Source of the DNA: Sphingobacterium sp. SRCM116780
Lineage (GTDB): Bacteria; Bacteroidota; Bacteroidia; Sphingobacteriales; Sphingobacteriaceae
DNA: 64,000 nucleotides
Direction of reading: 5' to 3'
Assembly: GCF_021442025.1 (NCBI RefSeq)
Contig: NZ_CP090446.1
Location: 3,038,001 to 3,102,000 of the forward strand
Below, piece after piece: positions 53,324 through 62,875 of the stretch (positions are counted from its first letter, which is position 1; every line of letters starts with the position of its first letter). Made by a program: the position numbers and the translations under genes. Below the pieces are notes generated by a model. The model saw only the letters and a program-made list of their open reading frames with translations. It searched no databases and was not told where the DNA came from.

Positions 53324-56300
53324 TTACGCCTCAAAAGTGTTTCTAACTTTTGTCATATAACCGATACCTGGCTGTACATTGATTTCCTCAAGTACGTAAT
53401 AAACACGCTCATTGCGTAATGCTTTCGATACTTCTGATTCTGGATCATTAGCGTCACCGAAGATAATTGCATTTGCAGAACATGCTTGTTGACATGCCAT
53501 TTTGATATCACCGTCTTTTACTTTACGGTTCTCTATTTTCGCATGTAACTTACCTGCTTGAATACGTTGGATACACATTGAACATTTCTCCATAACCCCA
53601 CGTGAACGTGTTGTTACATCTGGATTCAATACCAATTGTGTAAACTCATTATTCAAGTAGTTATCAAAACGTGAATCATTCCAGTAATTAAACCAGTTGA
53701 AACGACGAACTTTATATGGACAGTTATTCGCACAGTAACGTGTTCCGAAACATCTGTTGTAAGCCATATGGTTTAAACCTTCTGATGAGTGTACAGTAGC
53801 TAATACTGGACATACTGTCTCACATGGTGCATGTGCACAGTGTTGACATAACATCGGTTGGTGAACAACAGTTACATTTTCGAAATCATTAAGTTTTTGA
53901 ATCTCTTTTTCCTTCGTATATTCTTGACCATCGGCTTCGATTGTGTAGTAACGGTCAATACGTAACCAGTGCATTTCACGACGACGGCGAACCTCATCAC
54001 GACCTACAACAGGGATATTATTTTCTACGTTACAAGCAACAATACAAGAACCACAACCAGTACAAGCATTTAAATCAATTGCCATCACCCATTTGTGACC
54101 TGGTTGCTCATACTTGTTCCACAAATCGTATGTTTTGTGTTTATCTGTAAAGCGACCTGATTCTGAGTTTGGATCTTTTAAATAATTAGCGAAAGTTGTC
54201 TCACGAATGATGTTACGACCTTCGATTGTATGGTGTGTTTGTGTTTGTGCTAATTGATAAATGGTCGTTGCCTTCGCGATAGTCGCTTTGCTTACGAATT
54301 GGATGGTTCCATTAACTAAGCTAGCGAAAGGATATGCATTTTTACCTACATTATTACCCGCTTTACCAACTTGTGTACGTCCGTAACCGATAGCGATTGA
54401 AACAGTACCTAAAGCTTGTCCCGGTTGTTGAACAACGGGCAACTCCACTTTGTAACCATTCGCTTCAACGGTAACAGTAGCATCTTCACCTAAGCCTAAT
54501 TTCTCGGCATCTTTAGGATTCAAAGCAGCATAATTATCCCAAGTTACTTTAGATACTGGATCCGGAAGCTCTTGTAAGTAGGCATTATTCGCAAATTTAC
54601 CATCGCGTACGCCAGCTGGTTCGTATAATTTCAATTCGAAATCACCCACAACTGTTTTAGCAGCAGCAATAGCTGCATTCGCAGCAGCAGCTACATCTCC
54701 AGTGAATGAATAAGCTGCAGCAGTTTTTGCTCCTTTATATTCAAAACCAGTTTGTAATACTGCATTCCAGTTTTTAGTGCTTCCAGCTAAGATAGATGTA
54801 GTCCAAAGATTTTTAACGAATGTGTAAATATCTGTTGTATCACCTGCCCAAATCAATAAAGATTGATCAGCCTGACGCGTATTGAAAACAGGATTAATTG
54901 TTGGTTGAACGATTGAGAATAATCCTTCTTTAGGATTTGCATCACCCCAAGATTCTAAGAATGTATTGGTTGGAGCAATAGCAGTCAATGTTGAAGCCGT
55001 TTCATCTGCACGTTGTGAGAAAGATAATGTAAAATCAACTTTCTTCAATGCCGCTTTCACTTCTTCAGCTTTGAAATAATTATAAACAGGGTTACTGTCT
55101 AATAATAAGGCTACACCTACTTGACCTGCTTTCGCGTTTGTCAAGAATTGAGCAAATGCTGCATCAGAACCTTGATGTTGTTTAGAGAAATTATCTAAAT
55201 CAATGGTCGATCCGTATGAACCTAAAGCACTGTTGATTGCATTTGCTAAGGTTTGAATATTGATATCATTCGAACCTGCAACAACCACAGCAGCACCTTT
55301 ATTATTCAGTAATTCTTTTGCTACTAGCGTAACAGCAGTTTGTGCCTTTTTAGTCGCAATACCACCTGCTAAAGAAGAACCTGTTACCGCATTATATAAA
55401 GCGATTAATACCGCAGCCTCTTCCGAAGGTTTGATCGCGATACGCACATCCGCATTTGATCCAGTCATACTTAGACCTGACTCAAATTGAATATGACGTG
55501 ACATTTTACCATTTTTCAATGATTTATAATCACGGTTTTTAACATATTGTTGTGTATGTTCTTCACCAGCAACCCAAGTTCCTAAGAAATCAGCAGCTAC
55601 GGAAACAACAACATTTGCTTTATCAAAATGATAAGAAGGAACAACCGCTTTACCGAAAGCGTTTTTGTTCGCCTCAATCATAGCGCTATAAGAAACAGCA
55701 TCTACTTGTACTAAATTTGTCGTTGGATACTTCGCAGCTAATTTAGCGATAGCAGCCAACGTAGTCGGACTATTTACCGTGCTTGCAACAATTGTAATTT
55801 GTTTACCAGCAGTAGCTGCTGCGTTTAAAGCAGCGATAACCGTACTATCTAATTTAGACCATTCTACATCTTGCCCTTTTAATTGAGCAGTTTTTAATTT
55901 AGACTCATCGTATAAATCTAAAACTGATGCTGCAGTACCAGAATCTGTACCTTGATTCAAACCAATCCCATTCGGGTTAGCCTCTACGTTAATAGGACGA
56001 CCTTCGCGTGTTCTTACCAAAATACTTTGACCGTTAAAAGTCGACGTATAGAAGTTAGGAATACCAGGAGTAACCTCCTCAGGTTTGATTAAATAAGGAA
56101 CTGCTTTATGCACAGGTGTGCGGTTACATGCGGCTAAAGTAACAGCCCCAACACCAAAACCTAATGCTTTTAAGAAGTCACGGCGTGGAGTTTTTGTACT
56201 CAACCCTGCTTCATTTAAGACATCTTCTACAGGAATAGATTCGGCAAACTCACCCTTACTTTTTTCAACAAAAGCAGGCGTTTGTTTCAATTCTTCCAAA

Positions 56301-56329
56301 CCTTTCCAATATTTTTTATTGCTATCCAT
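53324..56329 (-). CDS. actB: Alternative complex III subunit ActB (molybdopterin-like plus Fe-S)
   Basis: 1001 residues, the fused B1-B2 form. A twin-arginine signal with lipobox (RRDFLKALGFGVG then TLAAC) leads to a molybdopterin-oxidoreductase fold (about 90-700) that in this family has lost its cofactor. A C-terminal ferredoxin domain (about 740-1000) has four cysteine clusters: CTGCGSCIVACNVENN, CQHCAHAPCETVCP, CFGTRYCANNCPYK and CSMCIQRI with CQQAC. Those bind [4Fe-4S] and [3Fe-4S] centres that link the quinol site to the hemes. The B1 part is rich in Ala and Thr and is probably fast-evolving. Confidence 0.94.
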   Translation of the reverse strand: MDSNKKYWKGLEELKQTPAFVEKSKGEFAESIPVEDVLNEAGLSTKTPRRDFLKALGFGVGAVTLAACNRTPVHKAVPYLIKPEEVTPGIPNFYTSTFNGQSILVRTREGRPINVEANPNGIGLNQGTDSGTAASVLDLYDESKLKTAQLKGQDVEWSKLDSTVIAALNAAATAGKQITIVASTVNSPTTLAAIAKLAAKYPTTNLVQVDAVSYSAMIEANKNAFGKAVVPSYHFDKANVVVSVAADFLGTWVAGEEHTQQYVKNRDYKSLKNGKMSRHIQFESGLSMTGSNADVRIAIKPSEEAAVLIALYNAVTGSSLAGGIATKKAQTAVTLVAKELLNNKGAAVVVAGSNDINIQTLANAINSALGSYGSTIDLDNFSKQHQGSDAAFAQFLTNAKAGQVGVALLLDSNPVYNYFKAEEVKAALKKVDFTLSFSQRADETASTLTAIAPTNTFLESWGDANPKEGLFSIVQPTINPVFNTRQADQSLLIWAGDTTDIYTFVKNLWTTSILAGSTKNWNAVLQTGFEYKGAKTAAAYSFTGDVAAAANAAIAAAKTVVGDFELKLYEPAGVRDGKFANNAYLQELPDPVSKVTWDNYAALNPKDAEKLGLGEDATVTVEANGYKVELPVVQQPGQALGTVSIAIGYGRTQVGKAGNNVGKNAYPFASLVNGTIQFVSKATIAKATTIYQLAQTQTHHTIEGRNIIRETTFANYLKDPNSESGRFTDKHKTYDLWNKYEQPGHKWVMAIDLNACTGCGSCIVACNVENNIPVVGRDEVRRRREMHWLRIDRYYTIEADGQEYTKEKEIQKLNDFENVTVVHQPMLCQHCAHAPCETVCPVLATVHSSEGLNHMAYNRCFGTRYCANNCPYKVRRFNWFNYWNDSRFDNYLNNEFTQLVLNPDVTTRSRGVMEKCSMCIQRIQAGKLHAKIENRKVKDGDIKMACQQACSANAIIFGDANDPESEVSKALRNERVYYVLEEINVQPGIGYMTKVRNTFEA

Positions 56330-56367
56330 TTAAGCTGTATATAAGATTGCGTATTTCTGAATAATTA

Positions 56368-57630
56368 TTAATAGTGACATTTACCACACTCAAGACCACC
56401 GATCATCGCTGCTGTCATTTTTTCACCTTTTTTGATGCTTTCATGTGCTTTGATCAACTCTTCGTAGTATTTGTTATCTGATTTCACATCTGTTTTCTTG
56501 TGACACTCCACACACCATTTCATGGTCAACGGAGAGTATTGGTATACTTCTTCCATTGTTTCAACTGGACCGTGACAGGTTTGACATGCTACTCCTGCTA
56601 CTGTTACGTGTTGTGAGTGATTAAAATAAGCAAAATCTGGCAAGTTGTGAATACGAACCCACTGAATCGGCTTAGGGTTATCACCATAAGTACGCTTCTC
56701 TGGATCCCAATCCAATGCACGGTAAATTTTCGCAATTTCAGGTGAGATTTCACCATCATAGTGTTCAGATGCTGTTACTGTATTGTGACAGTTCATACAC
56801 ACGTTTGCAGAAGGGATAGATGCATTTTTAGATTTAAAAGCACCACCGTGACAATATTGACATTCAATCTTATTCACACCAGCGTGTAATTGGTGAGAGA
56901 ATTTAATCGGCTGAACGGGTTGATAACCAGTATGAACACCAATGTTCCACATTGTTTTCCAACCACCTACTGCCAATAACGCAACCAACATCAATACAGC
57001 AAAACCAACTAATTTCTTGTTTTTAATAAACCCTTGCGCAAAAGAAAGGAATTTCTTACTATTCTTAGGTTCCTCATCAGCTTCAACTGCAGCTTGATTC
57101 GTTGCAATAACTTTCTCTAACGTACGGATGACACGGTTTAAAACAACAATAACAACGATAGCCAAAACAACCACACCTAACAATCCGAAGATCATAAATA
57201 AGTTTGCATTGTCATCTTTTGCCGCCTCACCAGGAGCACCAGCCTCTTTAGGTTTCTCTACAGATTCAGCTTTGATGTAAGCCAATACAGACTTTACTTG
57301 ATCATCTGATAAATCTGTAAAAGAAGTCATCACGGATTTGTTATACTCCTCAAAGATTGCGACCGCATCCTTATCACCAGAAGCGATGAAAGCTTGAGAA
57401 TTTTTAACCCACTTAATCAACCATTCCTCAGATTGCTTATCAGTAACTCCTTTTAAAGCAGGACCAACAACTTTTCTACCAATGGCGTGACAGCTTGTAC
57501 ATTTAGATTTGAAGATTTTTTCACCTTCCTTGACATCTTGCGCATGCAGCGTCGTAACGGCAAATAATAGTACCAAACTCATTGACACTACCCTCGCAAG
57601 TTTTCCCAAAACGGATGAGATATTTCTCAT
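56368..57630 (-). CDS. actA: Alternative complex III subunit ActA, multiheme with added monoheme domain
   Basis: 420 residues from the ATG at 57630 (a GTG at 57639 is also in frame). After a signal peptide comes a monoheme cytochrome c domain (CTSCHAIGRKVVGPAL), then a membrane span (about 150-165), and a pentaheme domain with CQYCH, CMNCH, CQTCH, CVECH and CGKCH, the last two residues from the end. In the published ActA the pentaheme part is the core, so this form has six heme sites in one chain. It opens the operon. Confidence 0.93.
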   Translation of the reverse strand: MRNISSVLGKLARVVSMSLVLLFAVTTLHAQDVKEGEKIFKSKCTSCHAIGRKVVGPALKGVTDKQSEEWLIKWVKNSQAFIASGDKDAVAIFEEYNKSVMTSFTDLSDDQVKSVLAYIKAESVEKPKEAGAPGEAAKDDNANLFMIFGLLGVVVLAIVVIVVLNRVIRTLEKVIATNQAAVEADEEPKNSKKFLSFAQGFIKNKKLVGFAVLMLVALLAVGGWKTMWNIGVHTGYQPVQPIKFSHQLHAGVNKIECQYCHGGAFKSKNASIPSANVCMNCHNTVTASEHYDGEISPEIAKIYRALDWDPEKRTYGDNPKPIQWVRIHNLPDFAYFNHSQHVTVAGVACQTCHGPVETMEEVYQYSPLTMKWCVECHKKTDVKSDNKYYEELIKAHESIKKGEKMTAAMIGGLECGKCHY

Positions 57631-57714
57631 ATTTAGCACTTTATACTATTTATTTGTGAATATAAAAATTTAAACACCACTCTAGACAAGGCATAACCCC
57701 GCCTAATAATGCCA

Positions 57715-57722
57715 CAAAAGTA
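57715..57722 (-). promoter_or_regulatory. Promoter of the act-cta operon (TACTTTTG)
   Basis: Read leftward, TACTTTTG matches TAnnTTTG, 84 bases before the actA ATG. A TTG lies 22 bases further upstream (57745-57747), slightly longer than ideal for a -33 element. It is the best promoter for the 17-kb block. Confidence 0.6.
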
Positions 57723-57761
57723 TAACTTATTAACAAATCGCTGACAATTTTATGACTTAAT

Positions 57762-57796
57762 TTTTCAATTTATAATCGTTCTAAATAAATTGAAAA
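57762..57796. repeat. 12-bp perfect inverted repeat upstream of the act promoter
   Basis: TTTTCAATTTAT at 57762-57773 is complementary to ATAAATTGAAAA at 57785-57796, with an 11-base spacer. It lies about 40 bases upstream of the -7 box and could be an operator for a dimeric regulator of respiration. Confidence 0.5.
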
Positions 57797-57976
57797 TTGC
57801 GATTACGAACAACCAGTAAACTTCCTATACATGGAGTGGAAATTGACATGTAGCAATTTAAGACATTAATATGACATTTTGAAATATTAAAAATATACCA
57901 GCGATTCCTTTCTTCCTAACAGTATCCTGACAAAGAATTAAAGACAGAATGGTAACTTTACGCATATACTTTTATT

Positions 57977-58462
57977 ATGGGCAAATTGTTAATTTTATAT
58001 AGCTTGATTTTTTTGACGAATTCCTGTCAAGCGCAAACTCGCCAAACCGTAGAAAAGACATCAATCTTTAAACAAATGGAAGACTCAACAAAATATAATC
58101 AACTGACAAAAGATGAAGAATACGTGATTCTTCACAAAGGAACAGAACGTCCTTATACTGGAACGCTATTGGAAAACAAAGTAAAAGGAACCTACATCTG
58201 CAAAAGATGTAATGCCCCTCTTTATCGATCGGAAGATAAATTTGATTCGCACTGCGGATGGCCAAGTTTTGACGATGAAATTAAGGGTGCTGTTCGCAAA
58301 GAAACTGATGCAGATGGTAGAAGAACAGAGATTCTATGCCAAGCATGTGGGGCACATCTAGGTCATGTTTTTATCGGAGAAGGATTCACCAATAAAAACA
58401 CACGTCACTGTGTCAATTCTATTTCCATGAAATTTGTAGCAGATACTACGGTTTCAAAATAG
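57977..58462 (+). CDS. msrB: Peptide-methionine (R)-S-oxide reductase, lipoprotein form
   Basis: 161 residues. A signal with a lipobox-like LTNSC (Cys17) places it in the periplasm or envelope rather than the cytoplasm. The MsrB domain is complete: [18 protein letters not shown], the zinc cysteines CKRC and [24 protein letters not shown], and the catalytic Cys145 in TRHCVNS. It reduces methionine R-sulfoxide in proteins. Its end overlaps the convergent LacI gene by 17 bases. Confidence 0.93.
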   Translation: MGKLLILYSLIFLTNSCQAQTRQTVEKTSIFKQMEDSTKYNQLTKDEEYVILHKGTERPYTGTLLENKVKGTYICKRCNAPLYRSEDKFDSHCGWPSFDDEIKGAVRKETDADGRRTEILCQACGAHLGHVFIGEGFTNKNTRHCVNSISMKFVADTTVSK

Positions 58463-59450
58463 AAGATTCACGGATTTTTAATTCGCAAGGTAAAGTCAGA
58501 TGTTTCAAAGATTTGGCTTTACCCTGTAATTTAAGGAGCAGCACACTGATGATCTGATCAGCAATCTGTTCTATTGGCTGCGAAACAACAGTAATGGATG
58601 GTTCATGCAGCTTAAACAAAGTATGGTCATCAAAGGCAATTAATGCTGGTAATTTAAATCCATGTTTCTTAGCCGATTTAAGTCCTGTAATCGCAAGGTA
58701 ATTAGTCGCAAATAAAACAGCATCGAGTCTATTATCTGCAATGAATTCATGTAGCTCGTCGATAGCCTCACTTTCAGACGCATCCAATTGTATTTTTTTG
58801 ATATACGCTTGTTTTTTAAACTGATCCATCGCTTTCATATACCCCCCTAAACGATCTTTCATTTGCGTTTGATCGGAATATAAAGAGACAAGTCCGATAC
58901 GTTTGTAGCCTTGCTCATTTAAATGAACAGTAGCATCAAAAGCACCTTGAAAATTATCAGCAATAACATAATCAGTATCGATCTCAGGCAGATAACGGTC
59001 AAATAAAACGACTGGAACATTGGATTGCATCAAACTCGAAACCGTTTCTTCTATCCCTTCTGATGGTGTGATAATAAAACCGTCCACTTGTCTGTCATTA
59101 AAAACACCAATAAGTTCCTTTGTTTTCTCCGTATCATTATTTGTACTACAATAAATAATCCGATAACCTTGTTCATAAACTTTCGTTTCAATCAGGCGGG
59201 CAATATTTCCAAAAAAAGGATTCGAGATATCTTCAATAATTAAACCGATAATTTTTGTTTTACCCGTACGTAAGCTTTTAGCAAGTTCATTGGGTTTGTA
59301 GCCTACTTTTTTCACATAATCAAGAACGCGCTTTGTTAATGATTCGCTAATTCGCTTTTCTTTGGCTTTATCATTTAGTATAAAAGATACCGTCGTAACC
59401 GAAACCCCTAAAGCTTTTGCTATGTCACTAATCAAAATTCTCTTCTTCAT
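58446..59450 (-). CDS. LacI-family transcriptional regulator
   Basis: 334 residues. The N-terminal helix-turn-helix ([19 protein letters not shown]) and the hinge ([19 protein letters not shown]) are standard. The periplasmic-binding-like core follows with [37 protein letters not shown] and [15 protein letters not shown]. It represses or activates a sugar gene in response to a small sugar ligand. It is divergent from the GH92 gene with 149 bases between them, which is the likely target. No good palindromic operator with a central CG was found there. Confidence 0.92.
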   Translation of the reverse strand: MKKRILISDIAKALGVSVTTVSFILNDKAKEKRISESLTKRVLDYVKKVGYKPNELAKSLRTGKTKIIGLIIEDISNPFFGNIARLIETKVYEQGYRIIYCSTNNDTEKTKELIGVFNDRQVDGFIITPSEGIEETVSSLMQSNVPVVLFDRYLPEIDTDYVIADNFQGAFDATVHLNEQGYKRIGLVSLYSDQTQMKDRLGGYMKAMDQFKKQAYIKKIQLDASESEAIDELHEFIADNRLDAVLFATNYLAITGLKSAKKHGFKLPALIAFDDHTLFKLHEPSITVVSQPIEQIADQIISVLLLKLQGKAKSLKHLTLPCELKIRESSILKP

Positions 59451-59599
59451 TAACTATACTAATTTTAAATATGTCAGTCACTAATCTAAAAAAAAATAAA
59501 GTAATAACATTATTTATTGTAAAAAAAATAAAGCTAAAAGGTTTTATTTAACAAAAAAGTACTATATTTCAGCACTAAATAAGATCAAATTAATAACTT

Positions 59600-61882
59600 A
59601 TGATTCGCATGAATTACAGTAAAATATTTTTAAGTATCCTTGCTAGCCTACCATTAAGCTTAGCTGCTCAACAGAATTTAACTGCATTTGTAGATCCTTT
59701 CATCGGTTCCGAAGATCATGGTCACGTGTTTGTCGGTGCAAATGTACCCCTTGGTGCAGTTCAACTCGGCCCCTCGCAAATCTCACAGACCTGGGATCAG
59801 TTTAACGGTTGGGATTGGTGCAGTGGTTACAATTACAAAAGCAAAGAAATTTTAGGTTTTACCCATACCCATTTAAGTGGTACAGGTATTGGCGACCTTA
59901 ACGACATTATGCTCGTGCCTGCAACAGGTAAAGTTCAGTTAGCTCCTGCAGAATTCGATAAGATGAATACCGGTTATGGGTCACATTTTCAAAAAGCAAA
60001 TGAAATCTGTCAACCGGGTTTTTACAGCGTTCTTTTGGATGATTACCAAGTTCAAGCCAACTTAACGGCGACAGAACGTGTAGGTTATCACCAATATATC
60101 TACAAAAAGTCTGATAATGCACATCTACTTCTGGACCTGGCGTTTAAGATGAACTGGGATAAAACGACAGACTCTTATATCAAACAAATCAATGACAGCA
60201 CTTTTGTAGGGTATCGCTTTTCTATGGGATGGGCAAATGACCAAAAAGTCTATTTTGCATTAAAAACATCAGTTCCTATCCAAAAGGTTCAATTCTACGA
60301 TGATAAAAATCAAAAATTGGGTTCCACAACGGTAAAAGGCCAAGCCATTAAAGCCGCTTTATTTTTTGATGCCGTAAAAAACAAAACTATTGAAGTAAAA
60401 GTAGGCATCTCTGCCGTTAGCACCACAAATGCTTTAGCTAATATCCAAGCAGAAATTCCAAACTGGGATTTTGCGCAAACAAAAAGTCAAGCAAACGACA
60501 AATGGAACAATACGTTAAATAAAATTCAATTTGAAGGTGATTCGGATACAAAGAAAATATTCTACACGGCTTTGTACCATACCTATTTTGCACCTACAAT
60601 CTTTAACGATGTCAATGGCGATTATTTAGGGACAGATAAACAAGTGTACGAAAAACAAGATTTCACGAACCATACGGTATTTTCACTATGGGATACCTAC
60701 AGAGGTTTACATCCCTTAATGAACCTATTGGAAGATCGAAAAATCAATCAAGATTTTATCAAATCGATGTTGGCTATTTACCAACAACAGGGCAAACTTC
60801 CTGTATGGCCTTTACAAGGTAATGAAACGAATACCATGGTAGGTCTTCCTGCGATACCTGTTGTGGCCGATGCTGTCATTAAAGGCATCCTTGATGAAAA
60901 AGATTACGAACTAGCTTGGGAAGCGGTTAAAACGACAGCAATGGGTTATGATAATGGTTTAAAATTCGTTCGTGAATTAACCTATATCCCTATTGATAGC
61001 ATGGATCATGAGTCTGTTGCTTGGGCTCTGGAATATGCAATTGCTGATTATAGCGCTTTCAAAATGGCAGAAAAGCTTGGTAAAAAAGAAGATGCTGCTT
61101 ACTTTGAAAAAAGATATAAACTGTACGAAAAATATTTCGACAAAGAAGTTGGTCATTTTGTTGGACGTAAAGCCACGGGAGAATTCCGCAGACCTTTCAA
61201 CCCCTTGATGGCGAAACACCGTGAAAACGATTACTGTGAAGGGAATGCATGGCAATATACCTGGTTGGTTCCTCAAGATGTTAAAGGTTTAATCAATCTT
61301 TTTGGTGGCGATCAGAAATTTTTGAAAAAACTAGATGAGTTCACATCGATGTCTTCTGATCTGGGCGGCGAAGCATCCAATGATATCACGGGTCTTATTG
61401 GTCAATATGCACAAGGTAATGAACCTAATCACCATATTCCTTATCTTTATGCATATGCTGGAGAACCGTGGAAAGGTGCTGCTCTTGCCCGAAAAGCAAT
61501 GAAGAGTTTCTATACCAGCAAACCGAATGGTTTATGTGGTAATGACGATGCTGGACAGATGAGCGCCTGGTATGTATTTTCAGCCATGGGTATGTACCCG
61601 TTGAGCCCTGTGAGTGGCATTTATGTATTCGGTTCACCGATGATGGAAAAAGCAACTATCAATCTTCCGAATACAAAACAACTGGTTATTCAAGTAAAAA
61701 ATCAAGGAGCGCAAAACAGCTATATCAAAAGTATCAAACGCAATGGTCAGGTCTATTCAAAATCATACATTACGTATGATGATATCTTAAAAGGAGGAAG
61801 TCTTGAAATTGAAATGAGCAGCAGTCCGAACAAAAACTTTGGTAAAACCTTACAAGATAGACCTGTTTCTGCGCAGAATTAA
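59600..61882 (+). CDS. Glycoside hydrolase family 92, alpha-mannosidase type
   Basis: 760 residues with a signal peptide (LASLPLSLAAQQ). Family 92 text is clear: FVDPFIGSEDHGHVFVGANV, GFTHTHLSGTGIGDL, FSLWDTYRGLHPLMNLL, GNAWQYTWLVPQDV, GNEPNHHIPYLYAYAG and GNDDAGQMSAWYVFSAMGMYP with the acid residues near residue 640. GH92 enzymes are calcium-dependent exo-alpha-mannosidases of N-glycans or yeast mannan, typical of Bacteroidota. It lacks a SusC/D partner here, so uptake proteins must be elsewhere. A TATATTTC box lies at 59563-59570. Confidence 0.95.
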   Translation: MIRMNYSKIFLSILASLPLSLAAQQNLTAFVDPFIGSEDHGHVFVGANVPLGAVQLGPSQISQTWDQFNGWDWCSGYNYKSKEILGFTHTHLSGTGIGDLNDIMLVPATGKVQLAPAEFDKMNTGYGSHFQKANEICQPGFYSVLLDDYQVQANLTATERVGYHQYIYKKSDNAHLLLDLAFKMNWDKTTDSYIKQINDSTFVGYRFSMGWANDQKVYFALKTSVPIQKVQFYDDKNQKLGSTTVKGQAIKAALFFDAVKNKTIEVKVGISAVSTTNALANIQAEIPNWDFAQTKSQANDKWNNTLNKIQFEGDSDTKKIFYTALYHTYFAPTIFNDVNGDYLGTDKQVYEKQDFTNHTVFSLWDTYRGLHPLMNLLEDRKINQDFIKSMLAIYQQQGKLPVWPLQGNETNTMVGLPAIPVVADAVIKGILDEKDYELAWEAVKTTAMGYDNGLKFVRELTYIPIDSMDHESVAWALEYAIADYSAFKMAEKLGKKEDAAYFEKRYKLYEKYFDKEVGHFVGRKATGEFRRPFNPLMAKHRENDYCEGNAWQYTWLVPQDVKGLINLFGGDQKFLKKLDEFTSMSSDLGGEASNDITGLIGQYAQGNEPNHHIPYLYAYAGEPWKGAALARKAMKSFYTSKPNGLCGNDDAGQMSAWYVFSAMGMYPLSPVSGIYVFGSPMMEKATINLPNTKQLVIQVKNQGAQNSYIKSIKRNGQVYSKSYITYDDILKGGSLEIEMSSSPNKNFGKTLQDRPVSAQN

Positions 61883-61948
61883 CAGCAAGATTGTCAGGTT
61901 TTAATTATGGAATAGCTTTTGATAATAAGCTATAAAAGGAGATTAAAA

Positions 61949-62275
61949 ATGTCAGAATTAAACAATAACATTCGTATCAATGCTATTGAAGACGGAGATA
62001 ACAATACGGATTTCTACGCAAACTTTAAACAAAAGCTGATTGATGTAGAACAATTTCCATTATTGTACACGTTTAAATTCATTGTTACAGCAGATGCAGA
62101 TAAAATAGAAGCAGTGAAAAATGTGTTTACGCATACAAGTGCAAAATACACTGAAAAAGAATCATCAGGTGGTAAATACAAATCTATCACCGTAGAAGTT
62201 TTCGTTAATCATGCAGATGAAGTAATCGATTATTATAAAAAAGTATCGAAAATAGAATCGGTCATTATGCTATAA
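61949..62275 (+). CDS. DUF493 family protein
   Basis: 108 residues from the ATG at 61949 (the open frame reaches a TTG at 61919). The AAAAGGAG before the ATG decides the start. The sequence has the ferredoxin-like layout of DUF493/YbeD proteins: YANFKQKLIDVEQFPLLYTF, FIVTADADKIEAVKNVF, KYKSITVEVFVNHADEVI and a final IESVIML. YbeD-like proteins have an ACT-like fold and unknown function. A strong terminator follows 1 base after the stop. Confidence 0.9.
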   Translation: MSELNNNIRINAIEDGDNNTDFYANFKQKLIDVEQFPLLYTFKFIVTADADKIEAVKNVFTHTSAKYTEKESSGGKYKSITVEVFVNHADEVIDYYKKVSKIESVIML

Positions 62276-62276
62276 T

Positions 62277-62318
62277 AAAACAAGAGAAGGCTGTCTATAG
62301 ACAGCCTTCTCTTGTTTT
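62277..62318 (+). terminator. Strong 19-bp terminator after the DUF493 gene
   Basis: The stem runs from 62277 to 62295 (AAAACAAGAGAAGGCTGTC) with the perfect complement at 62300-62318 around TATA, ending in TTGTTTT. Confidence 0.9.
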
Positions 62319-62653
62319 AGGAAATTTGAAAACAACTAATACCTTCCTTCATCATTCTAATCATTCCCATAATTCTGGTTCTTCCACATCATCAGACCAA
62401 ACAATAAAACGCTTTTAAGTGTACCTCTACTTACCTCACTTGTAGGTGTTCTCCTGTCCTTAGGTAGGGATCAAGTAGGGATCAAGCGTACCCTTTGTCT
62501 GTAACCTCTTTCTTTGTTTTTATATCCCTATCATATGCTTACTCCCTGTATTAGTATTTCATTACCCAGACCTTTTATTGGAATCTTTTCATAACAAAAC
62601 TTATTACCTCTCCCCCTATTATGAAACCTATACCTTTATAGTTCTTCTCTACA
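62319..62653. other. Gene-free, repeat-bearing stretch
   Basis: 335 bases with no ORF of convincing quality. It holds a tandem duplication of GTAGGGATCAA (62464-62474 and 62475-62485). On the minus strand a 37-codon stretch ends with MMWKNQNYGND before a stop (about 62357-62470) but has no start codon. It may be the remnant of a gene or of a repeated element. Confidence 0.4.
62464..62485 (+). repeat. Tandem direct repeat of GTAGGGATCAA
   Basis: Two perfect adjacent 11-bp copies. Confidence 0.7.
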
Positions 62654-62824
62654 CTAAATAAATGTATAGATATTCACTATCAAAGAAATAATGCCCAAAA
62701 ACAGCAATAACCTCCAATACTTTTTTAATGAGCTCCAACCATCTCCAATAGAATATCTAGCCATAATACCCGACACTATAAAAAAAATGGAAACAAATAA
62801 TTTTAATCCATATGAAAATTCCAT
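62654..62824 (-). CDS. Small membrane protein, 56 residues
   Basis: An ORF below common length cut-offs, from the ATG at 62824 to the TAG at 62654. Two hydrophobic segments (YGLKLFVSIFFIVSGIMA and WRLLLFLGIISLIVNIYTFI) flank a short polar turn with RYSIGDGWSSLKKYW. That is a convincing two-span hairpin protein. It lies downstream of a decayed gene on the same strand. No family recognised. Confidence 0.5.
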   Translation of the reverse strand: MEFSYGLKLFVSIFFIVSGIMARYSIGDGWSSLKKYWRLLLFLGIISLIVNIYTFI

Positions 62825-62875
62825 AAAAATAATAACTAACTAAAATCTCTTACAAAAAAATATAGGATACAAATA

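Larger units (their letters stand above)
57631..57976. other. Intergenic region between divergent actA and msrB
   Basis: This 346-base region holds the act promoter, a 12-bp inverted repeat (57762-57796) and, on the right, a TACTTTTA box near the msrB start. In the 5' untranslated region of actA there is a GGCAT/ATGCC pairing at about 57690-57713. No ORF is seen. Confidence 0.5.

Noticed and set aside
59451..59599. LacI operator between the regulator and GH92 genes
   Set aside because: No palindrome with a central CG could be found; only AT-rich repeats are present.
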